Below, piece after piece: positions 12,231 to 23,082 of a DNA stretch of 64,000 bases. The notes under the pieces were generated by a model, which did not search any database, was not told the DNA's origin, and saw only the letters and a list, made by a program, of their open reading frames with translations. The number at the start of each line of letters is the position of its first letter. Position 1 is the stretch's first letter. The stretch comes from Akebia trifoliata (Eukaryota; Streptophyta; Magnoliopsida; Ranunculales; Lardizabalaceae): assembly GCA_017979445.1 (NCBI GenBank), contig CM030717.1, forward strand, positions 12,758,086 through 12,822,085. The letters are read 5' to 3'. The position numbers and the translations under genes are program-made.

Positions 12231-13407
12231 CAGCGAGTTGATTCATTTCCAATTCGGAAAGAATCCGAAATAGTTTTCGAAACAGAATCGAAACTTGTTT
12301 TGCTTGAAACAGAAGCCAAACGAACAGAAAAAATTTTGAAAAAATTTCCATTACAATCTTCAAGATATCAGAAACTATTTTAAATTTGAAAAATCAATTT
12401 TCATCAAAATTTCACCGCTCCGCGATGACGTGGCAATAATTTTTACTGATTTTTGTTGATAAAGTTTCTGACATCATGGAAATTGTAATGGTCATATTGG
12501 TTTTTTCCTTAGCATTCTGATGTGAATAATTTTGTTATTTTCAGGTGAAGGACTTGACGGAAGTCAACGGAAATTGACGAAAGGCGACACGTGTATCCAC
12601 TAAATTGGTCTCTCACAAAGAAGATCAGCAAATTCGAATTTTCTCTGCATTTTATTTTTCTTAGAAACCAACTTGTATTAGGAATTTGAATTTGTATTAA
12701 ATTTTAATTTTATCTGAAAGGGCTTGGATTGTAATAGAATTAGGGACAGACAATAGTGGGACGAAACTATCTCAGCCCTTCGGGTTCGTATACCAAATTT
12801 GGTGTTGGTGGCCCGAGTTGACTCAACTCAATCATCTCCCGTCTAGAACGGGAGGTAACTTTCGAAATACTCACGCATCACTCGCTAGTGAGTTTCTGTA
12901 TTACTTTTGAATGACTAATCTGTACACATTGGATTGCACATAGTAATAAGGGCACCCTTACGAGGATGACACCATAAGATAAGAATCGGAGTTCATTATC
13001 GATATCTTGTCCTTCTAGAAAAATAAAATTCACAGCCAATTAATTAATTAAAATTTGATTAGATTGGACTTTAGGATCCATCGAGCTCATTAAGCAAAGC
13101 TAATGAAAAGTTGCACCAATTGCACTTCTTGATCGTGAACAGTGCTAAAACGTAATCCTGTCCTGTAGTTCTACGTGAATTCGGGGGATAGACACACGTC
13201 TATTTTAGATGAGAGATGATCTAAGAGTGCCCTTGCTCAGCATTGTGCGCCACCTTTCCTCTGGGGATTAAACTGGCTGTTCCAATTTCAGAGATTTGGG
13301 TTTGAGACTTTGATTAATCCTTTGAACCAGTTAGGAGCTGTCTAGTAATAGGCACCCAGTTCTCATGTGTGAATTTCTCCCTCTTATTATGTGCAATTTG
13401 ATAGTGT
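12231..13407 (+). other. Athila 5' leader
   Basis: This is the untranslated leader between primer site and gag. A frame at 12111-12383 runs from LTR into leader and is not a gene. No other domain is readable. Confidence 0.7.
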
Positions 13408-15663
13408 ATGTTAGGTAGGAGATCGCAGAAAAATCTAATTATTTTTTATCTAGAGATCACAAGGTCTCACCTACTACCTAAGGTTAGACGAGAAATCAAT
13501 ACCGTTCTCACTCCACCAGTCCCAGTAATGGATCCACATCCACCTCCACCTCATCACAACCATGAGGATCAACGAACTCTCAATGAGTTGTTCGCCCTTA
13601 TTACTGCCAACCCTCCATCGTGTATAGCTTTACCTGCCGCTAATGTGGCACAATTTGAAATTCGGGCAGCCACCGTCAATATGCTTCCCAAATTCTAGGG
13701 TTTCGAAAGCGAACAACCGTACAATCACCTCAATAAATTCTTAACCTTATGCCAGACATTCAAAAATGATCACCTCGATGACGAGAATGTCAAGCTTAGG
13801 TTATTTCCACTCTCTCTCGAAGACCATGTTGCGGCTTGGTTAAATTCCTTGTCCTCTAACTCTATCACTACATATGAGGAATTGTCGAGAAAATTCATGG
13901 TCAAATTCTTCCCTATGATGAAGACGGAACAATTCAAAAATGCCATTCGAAACTTCAAGAGAAGACCGGATGAAGAATTCTCCCAGACTTGGGAAATGGT
14001 CAATGACTTTCTTGTTAAGTATCCGCACCATGGGATAGACAAAGCCCAATTAGTTAATTTCTTTTATCGAGGTCTGCCAACAGTCCAACGTATTCTTCTC
14101 GAGTCTATGCATCAAGGTAAATTCATGAATCAGACTCCTAATCAAGCTTATGAATTCTTAGTCGAATTGGCTGAGAATGCTCGAAATTGGAGTACAAACA
14201 TAGGGGATTTCGATAGAGGAGATTTAAGAGTTAAGAAGTCGGGCATGTATGAGGTTAAGTCTGATCTTGAACTCAAGAATGTTATGAATAGCCTTGTGAA
14301 TAGCTTACAAAGTCTCAACAAAAAGTTCGACGCTTTCAGTGTCAAATCCAACTTCCAAGAAGCCACTCCAATTCTACAAGTCGCCACAGAGACATTTTCA
14401 TCATGTCAACTGTGTGAAAATTTCAATCATTCTATGAAAAATTGTCCCACTTTGACTCCTTCGCAATCAGAGCAAGCCAATGCTATTGGAAATTACAGCA
14501 CATATAGGAAACCCACTCCTAACTCCTATAGCTAGACGTTCCATTCCGATAATAGGTTTCACCCCAATTTTTCATATCGACAAAGTGAACCTATCCAATC
14601 AGGAGGTCCTCCAGGGTTTTAGAAAAATTTCAATCGTCAAATTCATGCCAGTACGAACCTATCTTTGATTCTGCAACCATCCTATTCTTCACCTCAAAAT
14701 TCTTATCAAAGGACGATCGTTGTCGACCCAATGACCAATTACTCTCCTCCTATTGCTCAAACAAACTCGGCATTGGAATCAATGATGGCTGAGATATTAA
14801 AGCAACAACAGCAACTTATACAGCAACAAATCCAAACTACCCAGAGGCAATCTCAGACCATCCAGGTGACTGCACAGGAAATTAAAAATTTAGAGGTTCA
14901 GATGGTTCAGTTAGCTTCATCCATAGGAGAGAAAAACAAAGACTAGTTTCCCAGTCAAACTGTGCCTAATCCAGTAGGAACTATTCCAAGAGAACAGTAC
15001 GAAATCAATAATCAAGCAAGTCCCTCTAATTTTGTTCAAGCCGTCCACACCTTATGAATTGGTAAATTGGTGGACAATAAATTTGAAATGCCTGAGGATG
15101 TTCTAATCAAAGAAACAGCCTCTAGTGCACCTTCCACAGAAAAAGAAGACCAGTTTAAGGAAACACCTCCTCCTTTCAAGAGTCGAGTAATCATTCCCAA
15201 CAAAAAGGAAAAACAATTGGAAGGGATTCTAGAAGTGTTCAAAAATGTTCAAATCAATATTCCCTTCCTTGACGCAATTCGTCAAATTCCCTCATATGCC
15301 AAATTTCTCAAAGATCTTACCACAGTGAAGCGAAAAACTCATGTGCCAAGAGAGGCTGTGATGACAGTCCAGTCTTCTTATTTGATTCAGTAGACAATTG
15401 TTCCAAAATTCAAGGATCCAGGCTGTCCTACAATTTCTATGCACATTGGAGATATAATGATTGAGAAATGTCTATTAGATCTTGGGGCTAATGTGAATCT
15501 TCTTCCTTTCTCAGTCTACCAACAATTAGGTTTAGGTGAACTTAAACCTACAGATATTACTCTAAGTCTAGCAGATAGATCGATGAAGATTCTCAAGGAA
15601 ATAGTGGAGGATGTGATCATTAAGGTAAAATATTTTACTTTCTGTCGACTTCGTAGTTCTTGA
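13408..15663 (+). pseudogene. Athila gag-protease, interrupted by stops
   Basis: One reading frame runs through the whole stretch but is cut by in-frame stops at about 13696 (TAG), 14533 (TAG), 14620 (TAG), 14944 (TAG), 15055 (TGA), 15391 (TAG) and 15661 (TGA). The gag capsid part (13700-14200) has the Athila signature: LFPLSLEDHVAAWLNSL, FMVKFFP, LVKYPHHGI. A zinc knuckle CX2CX4HX4C is at 14404-14445 (CQLCENFNHSMKNC). A glutamine-rich segment at 14790-14900 follows. The aspartic protease is at 15439-15663, with LLDLGANVNLLP where DLGAS is usual. Gag would package the RNA and the protease would cut the polyprotein; neither can be made in full here. The start at 13408 is the first ATG of the frame; 13528 (MDPHPPPP) is an alternative. 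Confidence 0.88.
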
Positions 15664-17229
15664 CACTGAACCTGTCATTAACCCAAATTCTCATATTCCA
15701 GTCATCTTAGGAAGACCTTTCTTAGTCACTTCCGATACAGTCATCAAGTGTCGCAATGGTATCATGACCCTATCATTTGGGGATATGAAGGTCAAAATGA
15801 ACGTCTTCCAAAATAAGTTTCAATCTACTGACATGGATGATTTGAAAGAAGTCAACATGATCGACACCCTGGTCAGTAGCACTTTTGAGGAAGCGGAGAA
15901 CAAGGATCCACTAAAAGAGTATTTTGGCCAATTTGGCCTTGAGTTCGATACTGAGAAATCTATTAGGGAGGTAAACTTTCTTCTTGAATCTGTCCCTATG
16001 ATGGATTGGCAACCCAAAATCCAAAGTCTTTCCACTTTCTCGTCATCCCCAATAGTGGAGGAAATTCCAAAGCTTGAGTTAAAGCAATTGTCTGATATGC
16101 TAAAATACGCATTTTTGGGTAATGCTGAAACCTTCCCTATCATTATCTCCCCTACTCTAGAAAATCACAAGAAAATTGATTACTTGACGTTCTGCACGAA
16201 AATCGAGAAGTTATTGGGTGGACCATAGCTGATATTAAAGGCATCAGTCTTTCTGTGGTCATGCATCAAATTCATTTTGAGGAAAATTTTAAACCATCGA
16301 GAAAACCACAAAGGTGACTCAATCCGGTGTTACAAGAGGTAGTCCGAAGAGAAGTTATCAAACTTTTAGATGCGGGTATTATATACCCCATCTCGGATAG
16401 TAAATGGGTTAGTCCAGTTCAGGTTGTCCTTAAAAAATCAGGTGTCATAGTTGTGACCAATCAGGATAATGAACTTATACCTACTCGAGTCCAAACCGGA
16501 TGGAGAGTTTGTATAGACTACCGGAAACTGAGTACGATGACACGTAAGGATCATTTCCTTCTCTCATTCATCTATCATATGCTCGAACGTTTAGCCGGTC
16601 ATGCTTATTATTATTTTCTTGACGGATATTTGGGATATAATCAGATCCCAATAGCCCCTGAAGACCAAGAAAAAACAACGTTTACCTGTCCATTTGGGAC
16701 CTTCGCCTATCGACGCATGCCCTTTGGGTTATGTAATGCTCCTGCCACCTTTCAAAGGTGCATGTTGAGTATATTTTCTGATATGGGCAAAGACTTTCTT
16801 GAAGTCTTTATGGATGATTTTTCTGTATTTGGGTCAAGTTTTGATGACTGTTTGGATCATTTGAAGCTAGTTTTGAAAAGATGTCAAGAGAAGCACCTCG
16901 TGCTAAATTAGGAGAAGTGTCATTTCATGGTTACCTCTGGGATAGTTCTAGGACATATTATTTCCCATAAAGGAATTGAGCTAGATAAAACCAAGGTCAA
17001 TCTTATAGCAAATTTACCTCTACCTATAACTATGAAAGAAGTTCGTTTGTTCCTAGGGCATGCAGGGTTTTACAGAAGGTTCATTAAAGACTTCGAAAAA
17101 ATTTCAAAACCCCTGTGTGATCTCTTAGCCAAAGACACTAATTTCGAATTTTCTATCACCTACTTATCAACCTTTGAGAAGCTGAAAACTGAGCTGACCT
17201 CAGCACCTATTATCCAACCACCCAATTGA
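15664..17229 (+). pseudogene. Athila linker and reverse transcriptase
   Basis: After a frameshift near 15640 the protease tail and linker continue in another frame (HIPVILGRPFL near 15700; 15764-16228). A second shift returns to the first frame for RT at 16327-17229. RT blocks are clear: WVSPVQVVLKKSG, VCIDYRKLS, YFLDGYLGYNQI, FGTFAYRRMPFGLCNAPATFQ, and the catalytic FMDDFSVFG at about 16805. A TAG stops the frame at 16909 and a TGA at 17227 (where W is expected before DLPFEVMCDAS). The enzyme would copy element RNA into DNA; catalytic aspartates are present but the chain is broken. Confidence 0.88.
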
Positions 17230-17244
17230 GATCTCCCATTTGAG

Positions 17245-17706
17245 GTGATGTGTGATGCATCCGATTACGCTATAGGTGATATATTGGGGCAGCGAGTTGA
17301 AAAACTCCTCCATGTCATCCAATATGCCAGCAAAACGCTTAATGATGCCCAACTCAATTATTCCACCACTGAGAAGGAATTACTCGCAGTAGTTTATGCC
17401 TTAGATAAATTCCATTCCTATCTTATCGGGTCCAAAGTAGTCATTTTCACTAACCACGCAGCACTGAAATACCTTCTTTCCAAGAAGGATGCAAAAGCAA
17501 GGTTGATACAATGGATCCTTCTTCTTCAAGAGTTTGATCTCAAAATTCGAGACAAAAAGGGATGTGAGAATGTGGTTGCAAACCACCTATTTAGGCTAGT
17601 AGTTGAACCTCTCTCCCAATTTTCAAAATTTTTTCTAACGAGCAAATCATGGCAGTTTCTAATTCTGACACACCTTGATATATTGACATTGTCAACTACT
17701 TGGTGA
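17245..17706 (+). pseudogene. Athila RNase H domain
   Basis: The frame continues from RT after the TGA at 17227. It holds VMCDASDYAIGDILGQ with the first catalytic aspartate, then YSTTEKELLAVVYALDKF with the catalytic glutamate, FTNHAALKYLL (usually TDH; here the aspartate is replaced by N) and LLLQEFDLKIRDKKG. The loss of the aspartate in TDH is a likely damaging change. The domain would degrade RNA in the RNA-DNA hybrid. Confidence 0.87.
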
Positions 17707-17740
17707 CATGTCAAACTCCTACTTCTTGGAGTAAACAAAA

Positions 17741-18960
17741 TTGCCTGCGGTTCCTTGCCCAAGCCAAATGGTTCTTCTGGATGATCCATATTTATTCAAA
17801 TACTATCCAGATCAGATAATTCGTCAGTGTGTTGATGAGAGAGAACAAAATAGAATTCTCAAGTTTTGTCACAATCATGTTTGTGGTGGGCATTTTGGGG
17901 AAAGAAAACAACAGTTAAAATCTTATAGTGTGATTTTTATTGGCCCACAATCTTTCGTGATGCTCATCTTTTTGTTAAATCTTGTGATAGATGTCAACGT
18001 CTAGGAAAAATCAATCGAAGAAATGAGATGCCCCAACAATCAATTTTAATCATCAAAATCTTCGATGTTTGGGGCATTGACTTCATGGGTCCCTTCCCCA
18101 TTTCACACGGATTCCAATACATATTAGTCAGAGTCAACTACGTGTCAAAATGGGTTGAAACCATAGCTTGTCGAATGAATGATCATAAGGTTGTTGTTCA
18201 ATTTCTCAAAAATACTGTGTTTGTCCGATTTGGTACTCCTCGAGCCATCATTAGTGATGGAGAAAAACATTTCTGTAGTCGAGTTTTTGAAAGTTTGATG
18301 TGCAAATATTCAATCACTCATAAGGTACCTACTGCGTATCACCTACAAACCAGTGGGCAGGTTGAAAATTTTAATCGTGAGATAAAAATCATTCTTGAAA
18401 AAAAATCGTCAATCCGACTCATAAATATTGGTCCTTACAATTATCTGATGCCTTGTGGGCCTACAGAACAACATTCAAAACTCCTATAAAAATGTCCCCT
18501 TATCGGTTAATCTTTGGTAGAGCCTATCATCTGTCAGTCGAACTCGAGCATTGAGCTTATTGGGTGATAAAACATTTAAATTTTGATCTAGCAAAGGCCA
18601 GAGAGCTTAGAAAACTTCAACTTACTGAGTTGGAAAAATTAAGGAATGATGGTTACTATAGCGCAAAGCTATACAAAGATCGAACGAAAATCTGGCATGA
18701 TAAGCACATCCAGAGAAAATTTTTCCACGTAGGGTAGGGAGTGCTCATTTATAATTCTTGCCTTCATTTATTCCCAGGGAAGTTAAAGTCCCGTTGGACT
18801 GGACCATTTTTGATCCACAATATTCACCCTCATAGAAACATCAAGGTACTCAATCCAGCCAATGGAAATATTTTCCAAGTCAATGGCTAAAGATTGAAGT
18901 CATTTCAGCATCTCCCTCATTCATCAGAAAAAGATTCATTTTTGAGTAATCCTGTGTACC
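17741..18960 (+). pseudogene. Athila integrase, frameshifted
   Basis: The zinc-binding part has H and H in CHNHVCGGHFG (about 17865-17900) and, after a frameshift, the two cysteines in CDRCQ near 17985. The core at 18028-18489 shows the D, D and [20 protein letters not shown] and [12 protein letters not shown]. Another shift near 18485 precedes the C-terminal part, which ends with LFPGKLKSRWTGPF (about 18770) and FQVNG near 18880, the usual Athila end. The enzyme would insert the DNA copy; here at least two frameshifts and several stops break it. Confidence 0.86.
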
Positions 18961-20338
18961 AGAATTAGCTCTAATTCCATGTCTGGCTGAAGACATTAAA
19001 CTTAGCGCTACGTCGGGAGGCAACCCTTGATTTTTGTACATATTTTGTCAATTCTTTCCACATTCACTCACTTTCTTTTCCTCAATGTTTTTCACTTTTG
19101 AAGGGTTTAAAAAGTGTAAAAAGTTTAAATCTTTAAAAAGAAAAAAATTTCAGACCACTTATTTTTGCGTACTCTCTGTTGCTTAAACTCTATGTGGTGT
19201 GTTTTTAGCCTTTACATCATATGCGGAACACTTCAACTTTTGCGATGTAATGAATTCCGTTTTCAGGTGTACTCTAAACTCAAACTCTTTAATCATTGAG
19301 GACAATGCTAAATTTAGGTTTCGGGGTGTTGGATAGCACATTTTAATTTTTGTACAATGTTTTCGGTACATTTTTAAAATACCTTCATCAAAATTTTTAT
19401 ATGTACTATCATCATACGAATTTTTAAAACCAGTCTCATGTCCAATTTGTTTATAAATTCTTAGTCCTAAAAAAAAAGATATTTTGAAAAACAAAATTCA
19501 CGTAACTTCTGATTGTAGTAAAAAAATTATTTTGGATTAAGAGTTGTCTTTTTCGCTATCTAGAATGAGAGGGAAAGCTTGAAAAATACTGAACTTTGAC
19601 CTCCTTGTCCTTTGGTTGGCTGAATAGAAGAAAAACAGAACTGTAGTTGATATTTTTGAGACAACAATCATAGGATTAGACTGGGTACCTTGAAAAACGC
19701 TACTTGGTTTTGGAAAAAGAATTTCGAAAAAATGATAAAGCATGAAAAATGTGGAAAAGAAAAGTAGAAAGATATAAAGGTTAGAACTGAAAAAGTACAA
19801 ATTATGAAAAGAGTCAAATGAGACCAAATAGTTCAGTAGGGTGAAAGCCGTTAATGGTAAAAATGTGAGTACACTGGAACATCACAGATACCCCTTAGAG
19901 GTATTAAGGTGAACATCCATACTTCTCACAATCCCAGACAGGAGGCTCAATTTCGAGTTAAAAGTTAGGTAGATCTAACCATATTAGCAGTTAAGAAATG
20001 AAACTTGTTACGAAAAATCTATGTTCCAATCAGAAAATTTTGTACACACACTCAAGATATTTCTGAAAATGAGGAATAAAAAGAATTTCTGCTCAAATAG
20101 ACCTTGACTGGATCTTTGAAAATTTGTGTGATGGCATTATATGCAATAATTTTGAAGTTGTTATCTTTTAAAATGTTAGAATTTTGTGGGTATATTCACT
20201 GCAAACCCTCACGAGTCAAACTCGTCCACTAGGGGTAACCTAGGGGTTCAAGGGCTTACTGCATAAGCTAAATACAGTCGAAAACCTCACGAAAGAGGAG
20301 TTGTTTAGATTTAAGTTTTGCTCGGGACTAGCAAAATT
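18961..20338 (+). other. Athila 3' UTR, no env-like ORF
   Basis: The stretch begins with the conserved TCGGGAGGCAACCC block near 19014 that follows integrase in Athila elements. Some Athila copies carry an env-like ORF here; I find none. Minus-strand open frames at 19183-19494 and 19537-19827 lack any recognised domain and lie antisense to the UTR. A copy of part of this UTR is at 5340-6140. Confidence 0.7.
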
Positions 20339-20352
20339 GAGGTCTGGGGGTG
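20339..20352 (+). other. Athila polypurine tract
   Basis: GAGGTCTGGGGGTG directly before the 3' LTR start TGATAAGG. Confidence 0.8.
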
Positions 20353-21657
20353 TGATAAGGTCCCAATAATTTTACTCTAGGACCGTAATTTCACCAAGAT
20401 TATCAAAGTTTAAATACTAGTTCCTTAAAAATAATAATAAATTATATTAAAATCTTAAATTAATGTAACTAACAATAATTTGTTACTAATTTTAAGTGAA
20501 AAGAGTACATTCGGAAACCAACAAAAGGTGTAACAATTACTGTTACAACATGCGAGCAAAAAGGAAGCATCCAGCAAAATCTCGAGGAATTTGGGTGTCA
20601 CGTCACCGCCCCGGGGTTAGGTCTTGGTGCTCTGCGGTCATTTCAAGGAATTTGTCATCGAGATTTGCATAGAAGCTTCCAATTGTTTCGGTGGTTGTAA
20701 CTGGATGGGTCATTCGAATCAAATCATCCGTCGAATCAACTCGATTACCTGAATACAAATGTTATAAATTGGAAGGATGATTTCAGAAAGAGGGGCTATC
20801 TTTTTCTGTATTTTTTTGGTTTTTCTTTCTTTAATTCTCTGTAATTTTCTTTTGAGAAATCTCTTGAATGTAGTGAGAACATCAAGAGTGATCCATTATT
20901 ATTGTTTATAACTCTTTTGAGAGCTATTGAAGGAAGATTACAGATCGATCATCATCTTCTTCACCCATGTTCTTTGTTCTTTTGTTATTTTCTGCAATTA
21001 CAACTCTTGCAATGATTTGCTAAATTCTCATTAGAGAAGTTAAGAAAGTCAAAGCAAATTAATCCCTTTAATATAGATTTAAATTCTTACTTTGCTTATA
21101 TGTTAATATTCTGTAAATTCTCCTTTGATTAAATCCCTTAGCTTATATTTCTGATTCAGCTTTGATAGCAATTACTTAGATAAGTTCAAGAACGACTATG
21201 CTTTGTGAAGAATCGGAATATAGGTTAAGCAATCTCAATCAGATTAGGATTTTCATGAATAACTTTTAGTTACTTTTGTTAGATTTAATTCCTCCATTTT
21301 CCGATCCATGGGCAATGACTTGCACCATGGATTGAGTTAATTTTAGAATTTATCTACATTATGGATTAATTGCAAAAGCTTACTTGACCTCTCTAATCTC
21401 TCTCTCTTAGATTTTTAGTCTTTATTTCCTGTGTTGATTTTAGTTTCAATTTCATTTCCAAATTAGTTGCTACTTTCTTCTTTGTTTTTACAAATCAATT
21501 TTATTTTTTAAGAATCTGTTTTCTAACTCTGTTTTGGCCTTTTTATCCGAATGAGCTTTTGAATCCAAACTGTCCTTATAGAACGAATTCGACTTACCCA
21601 AAGTCTTATTTTAGATCTCTATCTCTACATTTACACAACAAGTTTTACAATCGATCA
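20353..21657 (+). repeat. 3' LTR of Athila
   Basis: 1305 bp, colinear with 10906-12209. It is followed at 21658-21662 by AAGAC, the right-hand target duplication. Confidence 0.93.
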
Positions 21658-21665
21658 AAGACTAC

Positions 21666-22723
21666 GATAGATGGCACTTTCTCAAGATATGTCCCACCTG
21701 ACCACACACGAAACATGTCGATGATTTTGTCTTCATAGATTTTTGTGTAGTGGGTAGTTGGTAAGCTAGAGCTTGAAATCTCTGGACCTGTCTCGTTGGT
21801 GCTTTTGGCCCCACTGGCCTCATTGGAGTTCCAATTGCTCTATTACTCGGTGATGAGGGAATCGTACAACTTGAAGGTGAAGTAGTTATATATTGTGGGT
21901 AAACTTATCTAGGGGTAGGTGGCCTCAAATACATCGGCCTTTTGACTGGGTCTGATCTGAAAAGAAGATTGGTCAAGGGTTGACTGGTCTATCCCTAGGA
22001 TATCTGTAATTCCATCCCCTTTCATTTTTTACTGCTAGTTCGGTCTGTTTGCGATGGTGTAAGCATGTCATCAACCATGTTAAAATCTGATGGCTTTATT
22101 ATTTCTTCAATTGGCCCATCCAACATCCTTCTGAGCCATGCATCTTTTATCGGCCGACGTGGACCCGAGCATTGCTTCCCTTTATGCCCCAACTTACCAC
22201 ATCCATAGCATACCACTACTATTTCTTTTGACTGGTTTATGAGCATATGTTGTTTTTTACAAAATTTTTTCGTTTCTTGAGCGGGTATATCAATAGTGTC
22301 GCTTCTTATGTATGGTCGTTTTTCCCGTGACTCTGCTAGTTTTGTAACTGTTTGCCTCTTATTGGGTCTTAACTGCCCTTCTTCAAATAGGTTCTCAGGT
22401 GATGATTGTAATATCCCTACTTTTTCTTGCAGTCCTCCCTGTGTTGAGATGTTTACCCTCGGATCCTTTTGGGATTTATCCTTAAGATGGTGGTCTAGCT
22501 TTTCTTCTATCCTCTCTAATTTCTTTGTCAGTTGACCCACCATAATCATTTGAGCCTCAAACATCTCCGATTGTCTCATTTCCATACGAGTCTACCTTTG
22601 GGATAACTCCGAGACTGCTTCTATTAACTGTTCTAACTTGGAGAGTTTACTCGACCCAGGTAGGTCTTCCCCACTATTTTGACTCCTTATCACGGGTCTA
22701 GTTATACCAATATTTCCTTGCAT
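21666..22723 (-). pseudogene. Chromovirus gag with two zinc knuckles
   Basis: On the minus strand one frame runs from ATG at 22723 to the Athila insertion, with stops near 22590, at 22022 and several after that. The N-terminal part is rich in E, K and Q (KLSKLEQLIEAVSEL; MEMRQSEMFEAQ) and looks coiled-coil-like. A first CCHC knuckle, CYGCGKLGHKGKQC, is at 22169-22210. A second, CFVCGQVGHILRKC, is in the same frame at 21674-21715. This would be the nucleocapsid part of a chromovirus Gag. The Athila insertion cuts it just after the second knuckle. The capsid domain expected before the knuckles is short or missing, so gag is probably also internally deleted. Confidence 0.75.
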
Positions 22724-23068
22724 CTTTCCTAACCTATAAATTGATAAATCTTCACTTTATCATAAGCAAGGCACTTCTCCGAACCACACCAATATCATTC
22801 TCATAGAAGCATTAACTACTAGTATAATAAGGAATCTAGTAATGAATACCATTTTCATTATTAACAGAATGAACCTATAGTCTTATCATACGTTTGCTAA
22901 GCTCTAGGAATTTCTAGACACAGAAGAGCTCGCAATCCCAATACGGAACTACTAATGAGCTCGAATATCAGACTCCTAATGACACTCTATGATTATCGCT
23001 AATGTCTGTGGTATCAGTCAACTCCTCAAAATACAGTAGATCAGTATCCCATACGGATCTAATACTGT

Positions 23069-23080
23069 GCTCTGATATCA
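23069..23080 (-). other. Chromovirus primer-binding site (tRNA-Met type)
   Basis: On the minus strand TGATATCAGAGC lies two bases after the 5' LTR, one change from the usual TGGTATCAGAGC that is complementary to initiator tRNA-Met. It fixes the element orientation as minus. Confidence 0.85.
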
Positions 23081-23082
23081 TT

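Larger units (their letters stand above)
10906..21657 (+). mobile_element. Full-length defective Athila element (Ty3/gypsy)
   Basis: The element is 10.75 kb with LTRs 10906-12209 and 20353-21657, both starting TGATAAGGTCCC and ending CGATCA, flanked by a perfect AAGAC duplication. The order is LTR, primer site, leader, gag, protease, RT, RNase H, integrase, long 3' UTR, purine tract, LTR. Gag and Pol wording is of the Athila type. All reading frames carry stops and at least three frameshifts, so it cannot make its proteins. No env-like ORF is readable between integrase and the 3' LTR. The first 115 bases of the two LTRs differ at about eight sites by eye, mainly transitions, so the insertion is not recent. 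It sits in the gag-pol region of the minus-strand chromovirus. Confidence 0.93.

Noticed and set aside
18961..20338. Env-like ORF of Athila
   Set aside because: No frame of useful length or with membrane segments exists on the + strand; the minus-strand frames are antisense chance.
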